Source of the DNA: Parietaria judaica
Lineage: Eukaryota > Streptophyta > Magnoliopsida > Rosales > Urticaceae
Direction: 5' to 3'
Assembly: GCA_954871525.1 (NCBI GenBank)
Contig: OX940870.1
Coordinates: 30,742,555-30,806,554, forward strand
Length of the DNA stretch: 64,000 nt
A program made the translations under genes and the position numbers. Under the pieces are notes generated by a model. That model saw nothing but the letters and a program-made list of their open reading frames with translations. It was not told the origin of the DNA and made no database searches. Positions 16,931-28,310 of this stretch are shown piece by piece (position 1 is the first letter of the stretch; each line of letters starts with the position of its first letter).

Positions 16931-17224
16931 GGTTGCTCCTCGTCGGGGCTTCATCTCTATCTCCTTCAAATATATTTTGAAGAAGTTAACGAAGGATAAA
17001 CTGAAATAAACACAAATTAACAAACACAAATGTACAGTAAATAAAACAAAATTTATTTTAAAAAAATAAACATAATCAGTAAACTAAAATACACACAATT
17101 TAAAGACATTAATATGGATCTACAACAAATTAAATCAAATTATTTTTGAAAATTAAAAAATTAAACAGTACTAAACCGAATTAACATGAATTAATGAACA
17201 TCAACACGAATTAGTTCACCGACT

Positions 17225-17560
17225 CCGTTGGTGGCGGTCAGAGCTTGACAGTGCGTGCAGAGGTGGTGGGTGGTGATTCAAACCCAAATTCGACGCTTCA
17301 GAGAAAAGGCGATGTCTATTAGACTCGTACCTCGGTGATTGAGCGCCAAAACAGACTCCACAAAATCGTCGACGGACTCCGCGACTTCTCCGCCGGCGAT
17401 ATCATCTCCATCGACGACGGATCGGCAGAGCGATCCCGCGCAGCACAGATCGAAGGTGTGTTGTGGACGGAGACTCTCCTCCGCAGGTCGGAGATGACCG
17501 GGACGGCGTGCTTCGCCGCCGCGCCGTCCGCCATGGCCGACAAAGCTAGGAGGAGAGAGA
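17225..17560 (-). pseudogene. Second coding-like island in the MULE, source unknown
   Basis: A GC-rich stretch with an ATG at about 17543 (minus) reading MADGAAAKHAVPVISDLRRR and ending at a donor-like GAG|gtacgag near 17333. It looks like the first exon of a captured host gene, but I do not recognise the protein. Open frames on the plus strand here are shadows. Confidence 0.4.
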
Positions 17561-17610
17561 GAAGCTCTGGTTATGGTTCAAAGAGAGAAGAAGATAAAAG
17601 AGAGCTCGTG

Positions 17611-17611
<1 letters not shown>

Positions 17612-17656
<45 letters not shown>
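17612..17656. repeat. (GA)n microsatellite
   Basis: Uninterrupted GA dinucleotide tract inside the MULE-like element. Confidence 0.9.
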
Positions 17657-17657
<1 letters not shown>

Positions 17658-17903
17658 AAAATTTGTAATTAAATTCCAAAATTTGTGCACAATTAATCAC
17701 CTTGATTTGTGCTGATAAGTTTAATTACCATTTTAATTAATTACGAAAATATTAATCTAAAATGATTAATTAAAGGGTATTTCAGGAATAAAAATTGTTA
17801 TTAATATGTCACCTCATGTTAATTGGCTAGTTTACAAAAGTAACCAAACTTTGACTATTTTGCTAAACCCATGTTTTAATCTGGCTATTTAGAGCAATTT
17901 CTC

Positions 17904-19728
17904 TATAAATATTGGTTTAAACTTTAAAGGTGATTATCTGTATGGTTATCCGGCATAAGTACTATTTTTTAAATAGTAGCAATAAGTTCTAACTCTTATT
18001 ATTATTTTTTACACACGAACAAGGTACTAATACTCTGATATTATATATAAGACGTGTACCAAAAAGTCTATGAAAAAGTTACATGTTTTGTCTATAATAT
18101 CGGAGGTACTTGTCCGGGATTTTTTTTTTTTTTGAATTTAGCAGTGCTTTATTTAATTTTTTTTTTGATATTTTTGCCAAATTTAAACCTTACATCTATA
18201 TGATTTTTTCATAGAATAGCGGTGGTGCGTGACTAACACAAGACCACCAATTATTTATTTATAACGATTATGGTAAAAATTATAACCGTTTGCTTGAACA
18301 TCTCTCAAAAGCAATTAAATTTGAAAATGAACAATTTCATTTTTTTTAATCAATTTAAAAACCCACTACTCGATTTGAACATTCTGTTATTTTAAATTTA
18401 GTTTGAAAATGAATTAATCAATTACAATATTGAGTGATTTCATGTATAAAATATAATTTCTTTATTCACTAATTTTGACTTTATAATTTATCATTACTAG
18501 CCACTTTCATAAACTACTATTCTAAATTTATGCTCATTAATTAATTTCAAAATCACTTATTCTCGTTTTATTCCTCACTTATCATTTTCATATTCATTAT
18601 TTAACCTCTAAAATTCACGAATCAATTCAACGGTCATTAATTTAAAGTTTAAGTTATTATTCGCTAATCATTTTCATAACTTACTAATCAATTTCATTAT
18701 TCACTAGTTTCAAACATTTGGTTTGACTATTCATTAATCTCTTTCATATTTAATTAATCATTCCGATTCCATAATTCACTAGTTTCAACTTTACAATTTA
18801 TAATTCATATCTTGTAAAATTCTTCGTAAAATAGTTTCCCAGAAACGTATCGCTCTCCGTAAAAATCCAACCCGTTTGGTTTGTGAAAAGCCAACTAAAT
18901 TCGACCCGTAAAAGCCCAGTAAACTCGAGTCGTAAAAGCCAACTAAATTTGACTCGTAAAAGCCCGCCCGTCCTGTGACATTGTGAGTTTGGGTTCATGG
19001 CCGGGGGTGGGCTTTGATGGCTTTTCCAAAACATGTCCTGCCCCGCCCTGCACATTGGACGGGGCGGGTCAAGCCCGCCCCGTTTAACATGCGGGCTTAA
19101 CGGGTTGTAGGCCGCCCTGGCCCACTTGACACCACTAGGCCAAGGTCTATCTTGAGTTTCTCCGAGTTTTAAACGATGACTAATTTAGAAGCCCTTTGCG
19201 AAATTATAAAATTAAATTTTAATGAAAAAAATTATAAGATGTTTGTATAATTAATAACTAATTAATTAAATAAACATGTCTAGCATTTCTAGAAACAAAA
19301 GTACTAATTAAATTTTGTATATTTGAGCTTTTTAATCATACATATATTTTTACATAAAAGTAATAAAAATCATGTGATGACTCTTATTATTCTCTTTTAT
19401 TTTTTTAGTATAAGCGTAGGCTTAATCGGCCACCCTTGAGGACGAGGAGTCAAAAGAAAGGAGACAATTTTTTTTTAAGAAGCAACTAGAATGGCCGGGC
19501 CGGCCCAGGCTGAGCAGTCAGCCGCCCCACAAAAAAGTATATTTCTTTTACCGCTCTCGTGTAGGTACTTTTGCCGTTATTACCGAACAATAACCTAAAG
19601 CCTAAAAGTAAAAGAATAACATCGAATTTCTCCGCCTTCACTGAAACTCTCCGGCGAGCAACCGCCGAAACCCTTCTCTCAGCTCCGTGGCGAAGGAGCT
19701 GAGTCTTCTTGTTTGCTCGTTTTCTAGA
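17904..19728. other. AT-rich intergenic DNA with degenerate repeats
   Basis: From about 18330 to 18810 the sequence is made of degenerate 'ttcattaatcaatttcattattcactag'-like words. A 24-bp tandem repeat follows at 18880-18970. At 19030-19135 there is a GC-rich segment (gggcgggtcaagcccgccccg) ending in TTGACACCACTA, which read inward (TAGTGGTGTCAA) looks like one hAT terminus; no partner terminus was found. No gene is supported. Confidence 0.4.
18880..18970. repeat. 24-bp tandem repeat, about 3.5 copies
   Basis: Successive units resemble 'cgtaaaagccaactaaattcgac' with point changes. Confidence 0.75.
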
Positions 19729-22723
19729 ATGGCGATTGAAGAGGAAACGAACATGTCTATGTTTGATCAGACCATTCTCGAACTCTTCATGGAGTTCATG
19801 GCAAGGTAATTCCGGTGCTCTTTACGCTTTTCGAGCTTCCTTGCAAGATTTATGGAGTGGGCATAGTCTCTTAGGATCCCAATAGTGGCGAAACACTCTC
19901 TGTTGAACAATGGCGATCCACGAGTCGAAATTCTTCGTCTACTGATTGCCGTGTCCAGTTTTTCTCACCGGATGATCTCTTTTGAGGCTGTATCAGTCTC
20001 ATTGGGCTTGTCATTGAGCCTGGTATACGAGAAGGAACAGATGTTGGTGTGACTGTATCAGAGGGAATTTCCGGATCCAATGTTGCCGTTGATTCAGCGA
20101 CAGATATGGGTACAACTTTGTTGCCCAGCGCTGCTCCGTGGTCTGCCATTTATGACGTTTTTTCGGAGCTTGGATTTGGAGAGTGGAAATGCTTCGTAAT
20201 TTTGCTTGAATGGCTGGTTAGTCTTTGCATCCGGATTGATGCTGTGGAACCCACGCCTCGTGTAGCTTTCAAGGCATTTTTGCTCTCTTGTGCTCTGGGC
20301 TCCGAGCTCCGATAATGACATGAATGACGAACGGAGGAGTGGCCTTACTAGCGTCACAAGCAACAAAACTGTATCCATCATCATCGCCAAGTCCAACCGT
20401 GGGATAGCAGCAGCATTCTTGACCGGGCAATCTGGATTCGCTGGTCCCTGAGGAGGACCTGGGAGGTGAAATTCCATCTTCGGATACGTAGGCTTCAAAG
20501 ATTGCATAAGACAAAAACAAAGTCCCGATGCAATGTTTGTCACGGGTTTTGTCCTCGCATCAATTGTACTCCTTGTTATATTGTGACACTGAGACATAGT
20601 AGGATCATTTTCCAAGAATCGTAAGAGGTGATTGCCGCCCTCGAATCCTTTAGGATATTTAGATGAGAGTCATGGATACCAAAGAGATTTTCACGATGCA
20701 CATGAAATCATTTTTAAGACAACAATCGCCTTCCCATTACTAGTTTGAGAAAGGGAGATGTAGAAGCTCTTAGGCTTAAGAAATAATCAGCGGTTAGATT
20801 ATTAAGTTCAGGTCAGATACATTTAGGCTTCACTTTGTGTCAGGCATTCATTTGCCTGATCTCTTATTGAATACGAATTGCAGAGTGTCAGAGTTCGACG
20901 AACTAGTGGCCCTTGGAAGCAGATTACTTTCTGGCTTTCAGCAAGGATTAGGTATATGTCACGTGTGTGTAAATGTAATCTATGCAATATCTTTTTCATT
21001 TTGTGTATTTGCTAACATGTCAAGCGTCACGTCTGTCACGTATGCGTTATTTTGAATAGAGTTTCTTCGTCGGCCTCCCATAGAAAAGTCTTCCGAGTTG
21101 CTCAAAAACATAATGAACGCGAACAAAACAACGATGGTTCAGTCGTACCTTGATGCTGGATGTATAAAGACTCGTGACAGTGTGCAAAATATAAGCAAGT
21201 GTAAGTTCTTTTTCTTTCCCTTTCTATTAGAATTTGGCAATTTGCTTTAACACTAGTTTAGTTGGACTCAGCTTATTTATTGCGAAAAATTGTGTGCAGA
21301 AGTACATATATGCCACGCAGGACTTCTCGACTATTCAAGTAAAGGTAGAAAAGAATTGCAATACTTAAATTTACTCCATCGATTCTTATGCTCTAAAAAG
21401 TAACTGTAGGGTATTCCGTTTCGTGACGACATTTATTCTGATTATCTGATATTGACGATCGATCCTGAAGCTGATGGATAGATGATTTTTTGTGCTTTTC
21501 TGTTATGAATCGTCTCTGACTTGGAATAAATGTTACGATACATGATTGGATTACAGGCCAAGCCATACTTAAGCAATTGGAATCTCTATTAGATGAAGTC
21601 ACCGATACAATGCGAGGTGCATTTGAAAATTTGCCTCCCATTTCTGACTCCCTCGAAGGAGGAACAATTATGGAAGAAGAGGTACTCAAACTCAGGGGTT
21701 TCTTCCTTTGCAATATAAGTATTTAACTCTGATGATTTATGCACTTTCCTCTCGATGTACAGTTTCGTGCTTGCTTAGTTAATTTTTAATACTCTTACAC
21801 TACAAATTTTTTGTTTTATTTTTTCGCAACGGAAAATTAACGTTTGATGTTTGCTGGACTAGAAAAGTCAGTGGTCAAATTACTGGGTCTCAACTTTTTC
21901 CGATAGTGATAAACTATGGCAATAAAATGTAGTGATCAAACATTCAAATATTTTCAACTGGGAAGTTGGCAGATACATCAATTGTACTGCTATCTCCTGG
22001 CCGAAAATAGGAATATTTGGTGAATTCTATGGTTTTGATAGACTTGTGATCATTTATCGTCAGAGAAAGGGCAAGAAGGTCATTTAGTCTTGCAAGTCGT
22101 GTCCTTACATGTCCCTTCCGTTACTTATTACTATGTGTCTTTCTATCATTTGTTTCATTAAAATTATTTTGGTCTTCTCTGTGTTCGGGTCTTAGGGTTT
22201 TCGTCACCTCCTTCAGCTGCTATCACAGTGGCCGTCGGAGATTACATGCATTGTTTTGTCTTGCTCTCAAAGAAGGAAAAAAAGGGAATTCATCACATTG
22301 GTGAATTCCCGTTGGCTGAATAGTCTTGCTGTTTGCGTAATTGCTTTCGAACTTTTTAGGTTTATATTCCTAAGACTGATGTTTATATTCATTTGCAGGG
22401 GAGAGTTGGATCATCCTTCACCGTAAAACGTGAAGCCAGTGATTTTGCTCTCCTAATGGCAGTAGTGTATAGGATGGTCAAACAAGATTTTTCAATGCAG
22501 GTCGTTCTTACTTCTTATCACATTCATTTCCCCGTTTCGCCGGTTTGTATGAAATCATTACATGTATCTTAGATCTGTTGAAACTTCATTTCAGGAAAGG
22601 ATTATTTCGGATTTGAATCTGAAGACAGGTTCGGGTGAGCTCGAGAATTACTGTCTGATGTGGTCATTGCGTCCTTTCATAAATGATGGTACCATGCTTC
22701 AAGTTTGGAAGCTCGTTCCCTGA
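19729..22723 (+). CDS. Plant protein of unknown function, 227 residues
   Basis: Seven exons join in phase: 19729-19805, 20884-20951, 21060-21200, 21303-21344, 21557-21681, 22399-22500, 22595-22723. The start MAIEEETNMSMFDQ follows an in-frame-stop leader. The protein is mostly helical, with blocks FDELVALGSRLLSGFQQGLEF, LRRPPIEKSSELLKNIM and LHICHAGLLDYSSK, and ends MLQVWKLVP. There is no signal peptide or membrane segment. I remember closely similar uncharacterised proteins in other plants (possibly the family now called DUF7795; not verified). Exon 4 uses the acceptor at 21302, since the AG three bases upstream would create a stop. Intron 1 is long (1078 bp) and holds GC-rich coding-like sequence of unknown origin. 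Confidence 0.85.
19871..20620. other. Coding-like insertion in intron 1, origin unknown
   Basis: Most of intron 1 is less AT-rich than the other introns and holds several open stretches on both strands, e.g. minus 20615-20094 and plus 20049-20315, but none has a recognised domain, and the frames shift between segments. It may be a decayed captured gene fragment or an old retrocopy. Confidence 0.3.
22095..22345. repeat. Dispersed repeat with terminal hairpin, copy 1
   Basis: Within intron 5 of the unknown gene. The segment ggagattacatgcattg..tcttgctctcaaagaagg is followed by the hairpin GGGAATTCATCACATTGGTGAATTCCC and then gttggct. A related copy lies at about 59880-59995. It may be a SINE-like family; boundaries and a pol III promoter were not established. 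Confidence 0.4.
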
Positions 22724-25012
22724 AATGTCTTTCTAAGAGGATTTGGCAGATTGTTTCAGAGAGAAATTAGTCAACTTTCATTCCTTACTGGTCTGAGATG
22801 ATAATGGTATTGTTCCAAGTTATTTTGAGATGATAATTAGGCTACAGATGAGAGGTTTCTGGTAGATGTTTATCAACTTTTAATCCTTGTGAATCTGACT
22901 TACCGTGTCCAACTTGTACATCTTGATTTTGATTTGGTTGCATTTTTTAGAATTTGTTGTATCATTATTTCCATAAATATATAGTTTAATTTTTTTAATA
23001 TTTTAAGAGATAATTGCTCCAAACGTATCCTTTTTTCTTTCTTTCAATATAACGCGGCATATTCCTAGGTTTTTAATCATCAGTGATCGTGAAATTTGTA
23101 TTTTCGGTTAGTTTTTCTCCGCATGTTTTCACTAATGTTAGTTTTTTTTTTCACATATACCACTCAAATTATTTATATATATATATATATATTTCCGTTT
23201 TGAGATTTCTCATGTTAGATAATTTAATTTTTAGACATTTTTTAATAATTGAGTTTGACGTATTGAAAAGGACGGAGTGTTGACTATGGCATGTTAAAGA
23301 CCGAATAATCAATTTGAACTCTTTCAATACTATCACTAATTTCTAATTGCAATAGGTTAAAATCATCGTCTTTTTTGAACTGACTTATTTCTGTGTGGTT
23401 TTGGTGAACTTTTGCTCAATTATTGAATAATAAATACGTGTACGACGCCCAAAAGGACGTTGACTCTTGAACTAGTGCTTCTAATTCTTATATATGTAAT
23501 TATATATATATATATAACATTGATTTTCTCGTACCTTCAATTCAAGCTTTGGTTTCACAATTTGGATCAATTAGGGAGATCTTTTACTAATATAATAATC
23601 ACATTGATAAAGCTAATTTCAAACATGCCATGCGAGTCTACACCATGAAAAAATGATTTTTTTAATCCTTTTTAGTACATAATAGGTTGCCGTACATAAA
23701 TAAATAGAGTTATTTGCAGCAAACATACTAATTTTTAACTCGGTTGTTCGTCGGAGACAAACTTGCGTAGAATGTAAGGAAGATGTGCATTTGAACGAAA
23801 TTACCAAAGGCGACGAGGTGCAATGTCAAAGTGAATTAACACACCAGAGTTTTACGCGAGTTGCCTCGTTAATTGAGAGGTGTCTATTCCACATAGATTT
23901 TCACTATGATTTTCTATATATACTTCACGAGAGTGTACTAAGGAGACGTTCCTGAGAGTCCCAAGTGGAAGTGAGTCAGAAAGAGCTATAAAAGGGGAGT
24001 CAAGTCCCGAAATGAGAAAAAAAAAGATCTTAAGAACAACTACACTCCGGCCGCGGAAGACAGTGCGGGGAGACTTCTTCAAAGAGATTTCTTGCTCGGA
24101 TATCTCGATTCTCGGTGTTGGGATCTCCTCACAAAAAAAAATTAATATTTAAGTATTTCAAAGTCAATAATTTATATATTTTCACAGTAAATATAAATTA
24201 CTAAAATACAAAAATAATACTAGAGACTTTATTTCTTTAATGGGTGGCGCTATCGGCCAAGGTTACAATGCACTATCTGTGATGATGTGGCTTTAAATAA
24301 GTGGGTCCCATTTGTGGGTGCTTATAAAGTCTAGCATTTTGGTTTTATGAGGGAAGAGTGAGAGAGAATAAGGTGAGAGAACTTCTTGAGAGAGAATCAT
24401 AGAGAGAAAATAGAAAGCTTTGAGTGCTTGTAATCTTTGTAATTTCGGATTGATTTGATTAGTGAAATCGCTCTTCTTGCAGGAATTAGGACATTTGATT
24501 TGGTCCGAACCTGGGTAAATTCTCTTGTCTCCATCTTTTATATTTTCGTCGATTGATTGTCTGAGATTTGAGCCACGGAGGCTATATATATACATATATG
24601 CTAGTATACTATCCGTAGTCCGCAGGTATCCGACCCCGAAACATCACAACACTCTCACATTACTAAACATATTCCGTGTTAAGAACATGTGGCGTTATTA
24701 GTCAAGTTGAGGTATGTAAATGGGGCATTCGTTTAAGTCACGTAGGATTGTACCCGTGACCATTGAATATAGAGTTAGAGTGTTATTGAGTTACGACGCT
24801 AGAGACTTTCAAAGACATTTATTTGTGAATATAGTCAATGAGAAAAATTCAAAGCAAAAAGTTAGTATATATACTCTATCGTTGACTTAGTCATCCCTGC
24901 TGTCACCGATCACAGTGGGCCCTACTTGCCCTCCGATCCAATCATATGGTCCGTCTTATCTTATGTCCAATCATGGCAACCTCTCTACTTTACTTGCTTC
25001 CCTTCTCGATTC
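22724..25012. other. Intergenic DNA with LTR-like relics
   Basis: AT-rich, with (TA)n runs at 23172-23193 and 23501-23516. Two stretches look like LTR or TRIM remnants: 23940-24135, with a TATA box (gctataaaagggg near 23985) followed by a GC-rich leader-like stretch, and 24295-24655, with a 'attagtgaaatcgctcttcttgcagg' motif typical of LTR ends. Neither has a paired LTR or a resolved boundary. No host gene is supported. Confidence 0.4.
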
Positions 25013-26537
25013 ATGGCGCCCACCCGACGCCATGTCCGCATAGTCGTCGGAGCGTCCTCGGCCATCGCCGGCCTCGTCTTCCTGTCGCAGAGCTCCTTCT
25101 TCAAGCTGCAATGCGCCGACAACAGGGTCTCCGAGATCCTGCTCTTCGCCGTCCTCTCCGCTCTCATGGTCTTCGTCGTCTTCGCCGCGCCCGACTGGAA
25201 CCGCGCTCTGCGCAAGGTCTGGGCGCTCAACCTCTCCGCCAAGCTCGCCGTCGACTGCGTTTTCATGGCGATCGTCTGGACGCTCGCCTTTCTCATCAAG
25301 TTCCCCCGGTTCGACGTCCACCCCAGCTTCAGGAAAGCCTGCGGGCTCGAGGCTTCGCTCGCGAGCCAGTACAGTCTCTTCTCCGTCGCGGCGTTCGCTC
25401 TCCTCGCCTTGCTCTTGTCCACGGAGAGGCAGAAGACTCTCGAGCTCGGCTTCTTCAGCGTCCTCGTCGGCTTGATCATGGACACGTCCATGGAGATCCC
25501 GGCGACTCGCGACGGTCCGAACGGGTGGTACATTCTCGGATCTGTAGTTTACTGCGTCGGATTGGTTTTCCTGAAGCATTTCATCGAATCCGCCATGGGA
25601 AACGGAGGCGATTACTCCCTCTTGCCGGAGAGATTCAAGCGACACTACAAAAGAGGGGTTCTCCATGAACACCACAGGAGTGGTCTCGTCTTCTGTTTGG
25701 CGCTCGTCGGAATCGTCTGTCTCTACTTTTCGCCTTTCTCCGAGCTTCAATTCGAAGGCTCCGCGAATCTGAAAGGCGTCTGTTTCATCACTCTCTCTCT
25801 CTTGCTCGGATTCTCCCTGCTCAGAGCGAGAGAGTTCATCGACGCTCTGGTGATCAGAATGTCAGGAGAGCTATCTGGTGAAAGCGGCGGTGAAGACGCT
25901 GATGCTCGCCGTCGTGTCGGCGGTGATCTTCATGACGAAGTACCCGAGATTCCGAGTCCATTCGAAGCACGGAGAATCCTGCGGAGACCCAGGCAACGGC
26001 AAGAGATTGATCACTGAGAGGAACCGGTTCGACGTGTTCTCCACGGGATCGTTCTCTCTCTTCGCGCTGGCCGTCTCGTGCGGCGGGGAGAGCCCCGTGA
26101 AGCTCGGCATCTTCAGCTTCCTGCTCGAGCTCACCATGGACGCTGCTATCGAGATCGTGGGCAACGGCGACCCGCGCTACGCCATCTTTGCAGGCTTGTA
26201 CTGTGCGTCGCTGATCGTGGCGAAGAGCTACTGGGACTCCAAGACCAGCGAGAGCGAGAGAGACGTAGGAAAAGCGGCTTCGGGAGACGAGAAGCCGTTG
26301 ATGGAGAGAGGGGACGTTGAATTGGAGGTGGGCGAGGGGGAGGGGGAGGAGTCGGGGGTGGGGGCGCGTGAGGGGTGGGAGAGCGGGGACGGGGCGTCGT
26401 CGCGGGCGGAGGAAGGGGCGAAGTCGCTGAACCAGCGGCAGAGGTACGTGGACAAGCGGAGGGAGAAGGCGAAGAGGGAGAAGGAGAGGGTGAGGAAGAA
26501 GAGGAAGAATCAGAAGGACGATATATGGATCTCCTAG
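25013..26537 (+). pseudogene. Multi-pass membrane protein with internal duplication, one frameshift
   Basis: Intronless, GC-rich frame starting at ATG 25013 (MAPTRRHVRIVVGASS). It stays open to about 25860; a +1 shift between 25854 and 25890 then moves the protein into a second frame that runs to the stop at 26537. Together about 505 residues. The N-terminal half has about six hydrophobic segments and the second half repeats it: CVFMAIVWTLAFLIKFPRFDVH is echoed by LMLAVVSAVIFMTKYPRFRVH, each followed by CG, and GFFSVLVGLIMDTSMEI by GIFSFLLELTMDAAIEI. The C-terminal tail is very acidic, then very basic (REKAKREKERVRKKRKNQ). I do not recognise a function. Codon use remains gene-like on both sides, so the shift may be a recent mutation or an assembly error, not old decay. 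Confidence 0.75.
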
Positions 26538-28310
26538 ATAGCTACTTTCGCTTGCTTGTGTTACAAGCTACATGAGAATCTCAATGTAATATATATAGGA
26601 GTTAAACGGTAACATTTTTGTGATTAGGTACCTAGTTTTATGGCTCAATTCTCATATACATTGATAACAGTAATGAAAAAGGAACTCCCACCTTGGGAAA
26701 TAATATTTACTACATTTTTCAACAACGTAAGGTCTCTCAGCAAAATAAAGAATTATGACTAACACATACAGCTAAAACAAAATTAACCAAGAATGTGGTA
26801 CTGTTGAAAGATTGTGGGACATAAGTGCAAAAAATTAAAGTCCGGGGAACAAAGTGCACTCATACAAAATTAAGGAGTACTGTTGCCAAAACCACCTACA
26901 ATTTAAGTGACAAAGTGTATTACTATGCAAAATAGTGTATACTCTTAATCCTTAAACAAAGTTCAGGGACTTAATCATTAATATTTATCCGTATTGATTT
27001 TCCAATGGTTAAATCTTAAAAAGTATTTAAAAGATAAAGAGATACATGAGGCAAAAGTATCCATAAGTTACTAAAAAAATAACTTTTATTCCCAATATTT
27101 TTTTATAGTGGAAAAAGTATACAGTATACAAAAAGTTTATTCCAATGGTACCCATTTTTTTACCATTGTTTTAGAAGTCTTTTCCTAGTGATATGATCTT
27201 CGAACTTTCTTGGTTTGTCAAATTATGTAATATATGATTTTTAAGTCCATTAGTTTGTTAAGTTAATATTTTTGTTTCCTCGAGTCTTAATCGATGTATA
27301 GTTTATGAAAAAATAATCACTTCCATATTGACTATCCAAAATAAATTTTTCGAAATGAACATAAAATTGAGTAATGACTCTCTGAAAAATAGTTTTCAAA
27401 ATGGCAAGATAACAAATAAAAAAAAACTTGATCAAGCTTTTCGAGGAACCGGTTCATATTTAAACAAAATAGCTAAGATTCTCGATCAATACTCGAGGGA
27501 GCGCAAATATTAACCCAAGAGCCGAATTTACCAAAAATCACAGATTACATAGTTCGACAAGCTAGGAAAGTTCGAAGATCATGATTCATAACGCTAGGGA
27601 ATAGACTTTTAAAACAATGGTGACAAAATCGGAAGACACTATTTGTACGTTCGTTGTATATTTTTTCCCGCTATAAAAAAGAATGAGAATTTAATTCAGA
27701 TTTTAAGTATTTTATACTTTTGCTGCATTTAACCCTAAGATAAAATACCAATTAAAAAGTTGATTAAAAGGGGCAATTTCACAATAATCGAAAACTTCAG
27801 GGGTATTTTGATACAATAATCGAAAACTTTAGGGGTATTTTCATACTAATCGAAAAGTTGAGGGGCAAACGTGCCAACCGCTCTAATTTAATCAACTAGA
27901 TTCTGAACTATGATGATCATCCATCACAACGCTATGAACACTATTTGCAGTTCGTAAGAGCAGTGCTCGCTCAACCTTCCTTGGCGATTCGGATCGCAGT
28001 TCGCTGTAAAGGTTAGAGTTTCTGCTTTTTCTTCGTTAGGGTTCGTACAAATTTCTCCTTTGAGCTCGATCAAAGCTTACTTTGATCAATTAGCCTCACA
28101 TTTTCTTCGTTACTGTGTAAAAACAACTTTGCGGTTTGCTTTCGATGCCATTGTGTAATGCGTTAAGTCTTTCGATTCTGAATTGAAAGCTTAAATTGTT
28201 GCTTTCTGGGCAAACCCCCAAATTCATAAAACCCTAAATCCTAGGCAAAGCCCCAAATTGATCAGATCAAACCATTGCGTGCTTGGTTGTATTATCTTCA
28301 GAAGAGCAGT
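26538..28310. other. AT-rich intergenic DNA
   Basis: Contains the foldback element at 27100-27660 and a short degenerate tandem repeat at 27775-27865 (about 35-bp units of 'ataatcgaaaactttaggggtatttt'). The FAM32A-like 5' leader with 'aaaccctaaa' words lies at the right end. No other gene is supported. Confidence 0.45.
27150..27640. mobile_element. Foldback element with long imperfect arms
   Basis: The left arm at about 27163-27245 (accattgttttagaagtc..gatcttcgaactttc) is repeated in reverse complement at about 27520-27620. Arms are about 85-100 bp with mismatches, separated by about 275 bp of AT-rich sequence without coding capacity. Termini and target duplication were not resolved. Confidence 0.6.

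Larger units (their letters stand above)
16197..17903. mobile_element. Pack-MULE-like element with captured gene fragments
   Basis: About 1.7 kb bounded by imperfect inverted repeats of about 90 bp. The left end has 'tttagcaaattaatcaaattttggttaattttgtaaactagtcaatta'-type sequence, and the reverse complement of the right end shows the same words (tttagca, tcaaa.tttggtta, ttttgtaaacta). Ends read inward as GGGCGCTTTGCAGAAATA and GAGAAATTGCTCTAAATA. A 9-bp target duplication is not clear; only TATAA is shared. The interior holds two GC-rich, coding-like islands (about 16735-16950 and 17225-17560) that contrast with the AT-rich arms, the pattern of a Pack-MULE. Short iterated 'caacgaatcaacgtaaatta' repeats lie at 16500-16640. 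Confidence 0.72.

Noticed and set aside
19030..19135. A complete hAT element ending TTGACACCACTA
   Set aside because: Only one terminus was found; no matching left end or 8-bp duplication.
24971..25750. 259-residue minus-strand frame rich in Glu and Arg
   Set aside because: Antisense shadow of the GC-rich membrane protein gene.
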